Source of the DNA: Triticum aestivum | Lineage: Eukaryota; Streptophyta; Magnoliopsida; Poales; Poaceae | Reading direction: 5' to 3' | NCBI RefSeq assembly: GCF_018294505.1 | Contig: NC_057807.1 | Span: 171,779,498-171,843,497 of the forward strand | Length of the DNA stretch: 64,000 nucleotides | Part shown: piece by piece, positions 57,748 to 64,000 of the stretch | How positions within the stretch are numbered: position 1 is the first letter of the stretch | Layout of the letters: the number at the start of each line of letters is the position of its first letter | Translations under genes and position numbers: made by a program | Notes under the pieces: generated by a model | Told to the model about the DNA's origin: nothing | What the model saw: only the letters and a program-made list of their open reading frames with translations | Databases searched by the model: none

Positions 57748-58663
57748 TGTCGGGGAAACTGATCCCCGAACACCTATGGGACCAGCGGACCGAGCCCCTT
57801 TCGGTTCGGCGGGGGGCGGAGATCGCACGAAGAGCGGATCGAGGCGAAGCACACGAGCAGTTTACCCAGCTTCGGAGCTCTCCGGAGAGATAACACTCCT
57901 ACTGCTGCATGTCTGAGTGTATTGAGTTCTTGTTCGGGAGCGCTGAGTGCTACAGTACACACTAGCTGCTAACGAGACCGAGCGTGAGTGTTTTTCTGCC
58001 TTCGAACCCCCCTCTACGTTGCGCATGGGCCTCCTTTTATATGCTAAAGGGGTCACCGACAGGTGGCAACATAGACAAGGGTAAAAATGGAAAAGGGATT
58101 GCGGTTGGTACAACTACCTGTACAGTGTATCATACCTAACCCTGACGGCAGGGGACAAAGGCATTAAATGCCTGTCTGCGTCGCCCAAGTAGTGCAAAAA
58201 GGGACCGCCATGGACGCCACCGCTTGCCACGATGGCAATCTTGTCAGCGCCGCTTGCCACCGCGCACCGCTGGCTGCACAGCCTCTTGCCATGCGCGCCT
58301 GGAAAGGCCCCAGGGCGACACGTTGGTGGATGTGCTGGAGCGCGGGTACAGAGTGGTAGCTTGCCGCGGCAAGCGCCTTGCCGCGGTCGTTGTCTTGTCG
58401 CGTCCGGAAGCTTGTCGCTCACCGGGCCTCGCCGGGACGCGTGGCGCGTCGCGGCAAGTTCCTTGAGATGCCTTGGTTGGCCTTCCCGGCAAGCTCCTCT
58501 TGCCGGGGCCTTGTCTCCTTGGCTTGAATACTTTGTTCTTGAATGGCTCCAAAGGAACCACGGAGGACCTTGGCGGTCACCCGGCAAGCCTTGCCACGGG
58601 GTGCTGCGACTGCCCGTGCAGAAGTTCGGGATACTAGGGTACCCCTTCTCTAGTACACCGACA
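57748..58663 (-). repeat. LTR-B 3' LTR, 916 bp
   Basis: On the minus strand it begins TGTCGGTGTACTAGAG and ends TTTCCCCGACA, with a 6-bp TGTCGG/CCGACA terminal inverted repeat. The plus-strand left flank is CCCCA (57743-57747). Repeated CTTGCCG/CGGCAAG motifs fill 58340-58600. Confidence 0.85.
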
Positions 58664-59040
58664 GGAGCCCCCGGGCCTGGGCAACACACGGTGCCGAGCG
58701 CTGTTGGGCCAGGCCCAAAACAGGGCACGGGCACGCGCGGCCTGGGTTACGCCGTATCTCACTCTGTATCCACCGCGCCCTCCTCGAACGGCACGCGTCG
58801 AATGCGGCGTCGTGGGAGAGATCGTGGGTGGTTTCTTTATTTGGAAAGACGGAACGTCCGCCCCCTCCGTCTTTATAAGTAGGGGAAACAGGGGCAGTTC
58901 GCCCATCTCGCCAGTTGCTATTCCAATCTCAAAAACCTCCGCCGCTCCCCCCTTCTTCCCAAAGCTGAAAGAGAGCAGCGCTCCGCCCCCCATCGCCACC
59001 GGCACCACCAACACCGTCGATCTCTCTCACCACCTCCGAG

Positions 59041-62000
59041 ATGGCTCTGAAAGCCGGGAAGGTTGTGAAGTCGGCCGAGGCGCAGCGGCTCGCGGTGCTG
59101 CGAAAGGAGCGGGCAACCTTCCCCCCCAAGCTCGCCGCGAAGGAGCTGAGGGAGTATTACTACCTCTTCTGGTCGACGGAGACGCGAGCGCATCCGCGCA
59201 CGAAGGTACTCTCAGCTGCCGCTTCGGAACTAGCTCCGAATGGATATCCCTTCTTCGCGTTGTTCTTCTACTGCGGGCTCTGCCCGCCTTTCTCTGAGTT
59301 TTTCTGCGACGTTATGAACACCTACGGGTTCCGCCTCCTTGACTTCACCCCCAATGCTGTTCTGACCATGGCAGTTTTCGCACATCTCTGCGAAAACCTT
59401 GTCGGAGTCTATCCAAATGTAGCTCTTTTTCCCCACTTCTTTATGCCCCGAGTTGAGAGAGGGGAGCCTTTATCCGGCGGAATCGCCTGGATCTCGAGAG
59501 CTGGCAAGAAGGAAGCTTATCTGGAGGGAGAGCTCCACAGCAAGTGGGAGGAATGGAGAGCAGACTGGTGCTGGATTGTCGAGGAGAACCCGCAGCCATT
59601 TACCACCCAGCGCCAAGCCCCAGTAGCGTGCGGCAACGATTGGAGCAATGTGGCCCCGGAAGACGATAGGCTGGAGATTGTCGTCACCCGGATCCTACGC
59701 CTCAGGCTTGCCGGGCTCACTGTAGGCGCCGTTGGCGCATATTTTCTCCGCCGCCGCATCTCCCCCCTACAGGAGAGGAGGAGACCCGCCTGGGAGTTCC
59801 AGAATGCGGCGGATATCATGAGGCTGCGCCTGGGCCTCAACTTCAACTTCACTGTCCTGGAACTGGACGCGATGCTCCTGGAACTGTTCAAGCACGACCC
59901 TCAACATCCCGAAGTGTTCAGGTTGCCGAAGGGTGTCGTTCCACTGTGCAACAACTCCTCGCTCGACCGCATCCGTGCAATGATGCCGCTGTGCGATTCG
60001 CATGGAATTGTCCCAACTTGGCAAGAGCCTACAGACGACGTCGTGCAGGAGTTCTTTGACGGCTTGGTAGAAGTCCGGTCCGCTCCGATGAACAGAAGAG
60101 CCTTACTCGCGACACCACCGATGCGGAGATGCAGCGCATCGCCACTAGGCTGGAAGAGGCGGCGGCAGCCGCTGCCGCGGGTGAGTTTGGATTCACCATG
60201 GAGGAGGCAGAGGCAGCAGAGGCGGCAAGCCTTGCCGAGCGAGAGGAGCTTGCCGGCGAGGGAGAGCTTGCCGGGCCTGAAGTCGAGTCGAGCGATCCCG
60301 CCGAGGGTGCGAGCGGCTCGTTGAAGACCAACTCCTCTTCCTCCTCATCTTCAGACAGCTCGCCGCAAGCAGAGCCCCCAGCTCCACCAAGAAGACGTCT
60401 CTGCAAGGCCGGGGACGTAGCGGGGCGGCATACGAGTCAACGGCCGCCGCGCCGCGCGACACGCTCTACCGCGGCAAGCACTGTTGCCGCGGGAGCACCT
60501 CACGCCGCTGCGGCAACTGGAGCGGGGTCCTCTCGGAAAACCGCTTCTGCTCCTGCCAAGCGGCTAAGGGAACCTACTCCTCCGCCTTGTCGCGCCGAAG
60601 GTGGGCCGGACTTCGACCTCTCCGCGCTCAGCTCCGACGAGGAAGAAGAAGAGTAAGATTCTTTGTTGTACTTGTAGTTCTTCAATTCTTGTTGTTTTGT
60701 CTTGTATTGATTTGCTTTACTCCGAACCCATTCCTTTTCAGGACTCTGGCCCAGAGAGCGGCGAAGAGAGCCAAGGTCCCGGTGATTGTCATCAAGGACG
60801 AACCCACCGCGACAGCAGGGGACGCGTCCGAGACCACCTTGCCGGACCCGGCAACTATTCCCCAAAGCAGCCCCCAACGCAGCCCCCAGCTTAAGTATAT
60901 GGTTTACTTCCTGCTGTTAGGCGCGCATGGGTGCTCTTTCTTTGCTGACATCTGACTATTGGTTTGCGTTGGAGCAGAGCAGCCTCACCAGGAGTGCCCG
61001 GAAGCCGCTCCCGACATGCCATCTGCTTCGACTACACCGCCAAGGGAGGATTCCTCGGCAAGGGAGTGTTCTCCGGCAAGGGAGAATTTTCCGGTAAGGG
61101 AGAAGTCTCCGGCAAGGGAGAGTTCTCCGGCAAGGGACAACACCAGTGACCCTCTGTTGGTGGAGACCATGACTGCAGAACCCAGTGCAGGTAATCCTCT
61201 TGCTTGAAAACTTCCCTTGGGTTCTTCTTCTGATTTTCTTTTTGAATATTTGCTTGACTTTTCTCCCTTTTCCGGTCGTCAGATCCATCTGCCACGGAGC
61301 CGATGGAAACCGAGGTCACCGGCAAGGAGAATGCGCGCGGCAATACCGACGACGCCGCTGCCACCGAAGAAGAAGCCGGCACTGATGATCCCGCCGGCGA
61401 AGAGGCCGCCAGAGCTGCCGCCGCAGAAGCTGGCGAGGGGTCTGGCGATCGCACTGACGGCCCCGAGGCCGCAGGAGCGTCAGGCGCTACGCCGACCGCC
61501 GATCCCTCCGCCGCTGCTGCAGCGTCAGGCTCCGAAGAGCCCCAGCCCGGCGCCTATTTGAAGGCCGGCGATGGCGTCTTCATCAAGCTCCCCTGGGCGT
61601 CAAGCTCCAGGGCGCCGGTCGAAGGAGAAATCTTGGATGGAGAGGTGCTCGCCTCCGCTGGGTTGACGCTGGTTGATGCGCCGAGCAGTAGCAGCGGCGA
61701 GTCTGAGGAGGAGCAGCTGTTGCGGAAGCTGTTGTTGCTCTACCGCGCCCGACAGGCCAAGCTGGTATCTCGAGAAGCGCTTGTCGCGAAGGCGGGAGTG
61801 GACATCGAGAAGCACGCGGAGGAGCTCCGGGGTCTCAACCAGGAAGCTCTCCGGTCCCTGGCAGAGGAGCGGGAGCAACTCGCCGAGGAGCGGAAAGCCT
61901 TCCTCCTCGAGAAGGCTGAAGTTGAAGAGCAACAGCGGCTTGCTGCCGAGAAGCTGTCTGTGCAGGAAGGCGAGTTGGTGCAGCGGAAGGTCAACCTTGA

Positions 62001-62799
62001 CAGCCACGAGGAGGAGCTTGCCGCGCGCAAGCAAACATTCGGCGGGGCTCTCAAGGAAGCAGAGGATGCTGCCGCAGCTGCCGAGGCCGCCAAGAAGGAG
62101 CTGGAGACGAAGGTGGCGCAGCTGGAGGCCGATCTCAAAGCGAGCGGCGAGGAGCTTGCTGCGCTCAAGCGTGAGCGCAAGAAGGACGCCTACACCCTTG
62201 GCGAGCTGCAGGGTCGTCTCGCCGAGAGGAGCAAGGAGCTTAGCGCCGCCAAGGACTCCAACGCAGATCTTGAGTTGAAGCTGACTACTTTGACCAAGAC
62301 GCTGGACGGTGCCAAGGAGCAGGAGGTGGCCTTGAAGGAGAAGATCAAAGCCGACGAGGCGCTGTTGGCGAGTGCTGCTGCCGCCCAGAACACTTTTAGG
62401 GAGAATGTGGAGCACTGGACGGAGGGTCTCATGGATGTTGCCGCAGCCATCGACAGGTAGCTTGCGCAGCTGGGGATGGAGGATCTCGGGTATTCCTCCG
62501 ATGAGCACCTCCAACCCAGCGCCAAGCTCAGCTTGTTCTTCAAAGGCGTGGTGACGGTCCTCCAGCGACTCCGGGAGAAGATCCCAAAGCAGCTGGCCGA
62601 CGAGTCACGCAAGATCTGCGCGGGAGCTCTTCAAAAGGTGCTGGTGAAGGTGGCCTTCCGCAACCCAGGCCTCAACCTCACCAACGTCCTCAGGACCTTG
62701 CCGCCGGATGCTGATCTGGAAGCGCTCAAGACCCTTGTCGCACCCATTGTGGACAAGGTAAGCGGGATCAAGAGGGTTGAGGGCGATCGCGTAGATTAG
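59041..62799 (+). pseudogene. LTR-B antisense gene, putative gypsy-type transposon (Transposase_28-like) protein, about five exons
   Basis: ATG 59041 (MALKAGKVVKSAEAQRLAVL) opens a first exon with the family block (GYPFFALFFYCGLCPPFSEF, YGFRLLDFTPNAVLTMAVFA). A one-base shift near 60100 moves the frame to SLTRDTTDAEMQRIATRLEE. That exon ends near 60652 (SDEEEEE). Further exons are about 60742-60894, 60978-61190 (with SPARE-type repeats) and 61283-62799; the 61191-61282 intron has GT and AG borders in matching phase. The last exon is a long coiled coil (LAEEREQLAEERKAFLLEKA). It has TAG at 62458, then an open C-terminal domain (SSDEHLQPSAKLSLFFKGVV) to TAG 62797. It lies antisense to the retroelement like its LTR-A counterpart. 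Function unknown. Confidence 0.7.
61050..61140. repeat. 18-bp coding minisatellite in the LTR-B antisense gene
   Basis: CTCCGGCAAGGGAGAGTT-type units, five in a row, encode SARECSPARENFPVREKSPA and onward. The repeats lie inside a short exon and keep the frame. Confidence 0.75.
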
Positions 62800-63597
62800 G
62801 TCGCCCGTTTTCTCTTTTTCTTGTCGCTGCTGGTCATGTTATGAGAACAATCTGTTAGAGCTGCGATAAGCTATCTTGTAATATGACTCTATTTTGGGTA
62901 GCGATTGCTATGTTATTTCCTTTACTTGATTCCTTCCTTTGTATGTTTTTGCCCTACGCTTTTAGGGAACTTGTCGGCGCAGGCACCTTAGTCGCGAGCG
63001 CTGAGTGCGGGACGTCAGCAGCCTGCTGGCGGTGCCGCTACCGACAAGAAACCTTGTCACAACTAGTCGTAGCTCACTTAAGTTGTTGAGCGGACTCGAA
63101 ACAAAGTAAGGGCGCAACTAGCTACGAGTTGGTTCCTCCGCGCACAGGTTTTCCATACAAAGCACGGTCGTTCGAGGAAGATAACTTAAAAATTTTAAAA
63201 CTGATTGCTCAAACTTTAGCAACTTAGCTTTTCTGTCGTTTGCTTCCCGGTAAGGCGAAACTTCCTCGAACAACGCTTGGTCCACACCATTATCTTCTCC
63301 TTTCCCCCCGGCAAACTTGTGGGCGAGGGAACCTTCCTTTCTTTGAGAAAGAGAAAGAAGAGAAAATAAAGATATGGAGCCTTACGGCTCGTTATTGCTT
63401 ACCGGGGGTAGGCGCTGCACAAAGTGTCAGATAACACATGCAAAAAAGTAGAAAGCATGAAATTGACAAGATGTGCGGAGGACATGAGCTTTACTTATGC
63501 ACGGGGTCTGCGCCCGGCTTCGTACAAAGGATTACATGCAACATCGGCAAGACTTGTACAAAAGGTGGCTGCCGAAAAAGGTTCCGGCAACCGCGCC
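62800..63597. other. LTR-B interior between antisense gene and pol
   Basis: No gene. It is the convergent region between the 3' end of the plus-strand antisense gene and the 3' end of minus-strand pol. Confidence 0.6.
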
Positions 63598-64000
63598 CTA
63601 CGGGTAAAACTTACGAAGATGCTCAATGTTCCAGGAGTTGCTCACCGGAATGCCATCTTCGGTCTCAAGGCGGACAGCGCCAGGCCTAGTGACTCTTTTC
63701 ACCTGGTAAGGGCCTTCCCACTTCGGCGCCAACTTGTTGGAATTCTTGGCGGACTGAACGCGCCGAAGAACAAGGTCGCCTTCCTCGAGACTTCTGGCAT
63801 TAACTTTGCGGCTATGGTAGCGGCGCAAAGCTTGCTGGTATCGAGCAGCTCGTACAGCGGCCTGAAGACGGCCCTCCTCAAGGAGCAGTGCGTCATCTTG
63901 TCGCAGCTGCTCTTGCTCAAGCTCATCATAAGCGAGCACTCGAGGTGACCCGTATACGAGTTTCGTGGGGAGAACTGCCTCTGCTCCATAGACTAGAGCG
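63598..64000 (-). CDS. pol: LTR-B pol polyprotein, integrase C-terminus (partial)
   Basis: The minus-strand frame is open from the window edge to the stop at 63598, 133 codons. It reads from the end of the integrase core (GAEAVLPTKLVYGSPRVLAY) through a basic segment (YHSRKVNARSLEEGDLVLRR) to the typical gypsy end (NKLAPKWEGPYQVKRVTRPG, NIEHLRKFYP). No lesions are visible in this part. Integrase joins retrotransposon DNA to the genome in the nucleus. Confidence 0.92.
   Translation of the reverse strand, partial: ALVYGAEAVLPTKLVYGSPRVLAYDELEQEQLRQDDALLLEEGRLQAAVRAARYQQALRRYHSRKVNARSLEEGDLVLRRVQSAKNSNKLAPKWEGPYQVKRVTRPGAVRLETEDGIPVSNSWNIEHLRKFYP

Larger units (their letters stand above)
48252..64000 (+). 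mobile_element. CACTA2: second CACTA of the same family, partial (right end outside window)
   Basis: The left terminus CACTACAAAAAAAGACACATC matches the CACTA1 start nearly base for base for several hundred bases, and subterminal modules match to about 51260. The preceding triplet is ACT; its partner was not found, so the right end must lie beyond 64000 or is lost. The interior differs from CACTA1: an exonuclease gene on the minus strand, an F-box/DUF295 gene, and then the LTR-B insertion. The right limit given is the window edge. Confidence 0.8.
57748..64000 (-). mobile_element. LTR-B: minus-strand Ty3/gypsy retrotransposon, partial (5' half outside window)
   Basis: The element reads right to left. 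Its 3' LTR is at 57748-58663, preceded on the minus strand by the purine-rich CCGGGGGCTCC. The integrase C-terminus is at 63598-64000. Between them, on the plus strand, lies a spliced antisense gene. The 5' LTR, gag and most of pol are beyond the window edge. It lies within CACTA2 sequence, so it inserted later. Confidence 0.85.

Noticed and set aside
58114..58882. Frames of about 200 residues on both strands
   Set aside because: They lie in the LTR-B LTR and its CTTGCCG repeats, which are non-coding.
1..64000. tRNA, rRNA or microRNA genes
   Set aside because: None could be recognised by eye. The only tRNA-related signal is the primer-binding site at 40523-40534. A structural RNA search could still reveal some.

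Overview
This is a repeat-rich nuclear window from a grass, almost certainly a Triticeae genome (wheat, Aegilops or a relative). The support is long Ty3/gypsy retrotransposons, CACTA transposons starting CACTACAAAAAAA, Stowaway MITEs with TA target sites, spliced plant-type gene remnants, and three runs of N. No bacterial features, tRNA, rRNA or CRISPR array were seen. All assignments come from reading the sequence and from recalled family hallmarks; no database search was run.

The layout is a nest. The base layer is an old Ty3/gypsy element (called G1): leader and gag at 1-2264, protease and the start of reverse transcriptase at 38449-39711. A 36,184-bp CACTA element (CACTA1, 2265-38448) split it. 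The CACTA has matching termini and a 3-bp GTA target duplication, and the gypsy reading frame resumes exactly on the far side. Inside CACTA1, in order: subterminal repeats; a head-to-head pair of related small-protein genes around a gap; a complete LTR retrotransposon (LTR-A, 9745-18802, CTGGC duplication) with gag-protease but no polymerase and with an antisense spliced gene; a tandem duplication carrying two broken Werner-type 3'-5' exonuclease-like genes, each with a Stowaway MITE upstream; a coiled-coil gene broken by one homopolymer indel; a long-TIR DNA transposon with nested MITEs; a degenerate multi-exon CACTA-associated gene; and GGGCC-rich 3' subterminal repeats. No TNP2-type transposase was found.

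From 39712 to 48251 lies a patchwork of gypsy pieces: a roughly 4-kb antisense LTR with a tRNA-iMet-type primer site, a solo LTR (40729-41646) inside it that contains the 3' end of a pol gene, and the 3' LTR of another gypsy family.

A second CACTA of the same family starts at 48252 (CACTA2; its far end is outside the window). It carries another Werner-type exonuclease gene, on the minus strand, whose Lys-rich tail contains a large CTT/AAG triplet array, and a broken F-box/DUF295 gene. A minus-strand gypsy element (LTR-B, 57748 to beyond 64000) interrupts it. LTR-B has its 3' LTR, the integrase C-terminus, and an antisense multi-exon gene on the plus strand, repeating the LTR-A plan.

The most notable pattern is that two CACTA elements of one family both contain relatives of the same exonuclease family. 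Most host-like genes here are broken, so the window reads as a record of gene capture, duplication and decay rather than a set of working genes.
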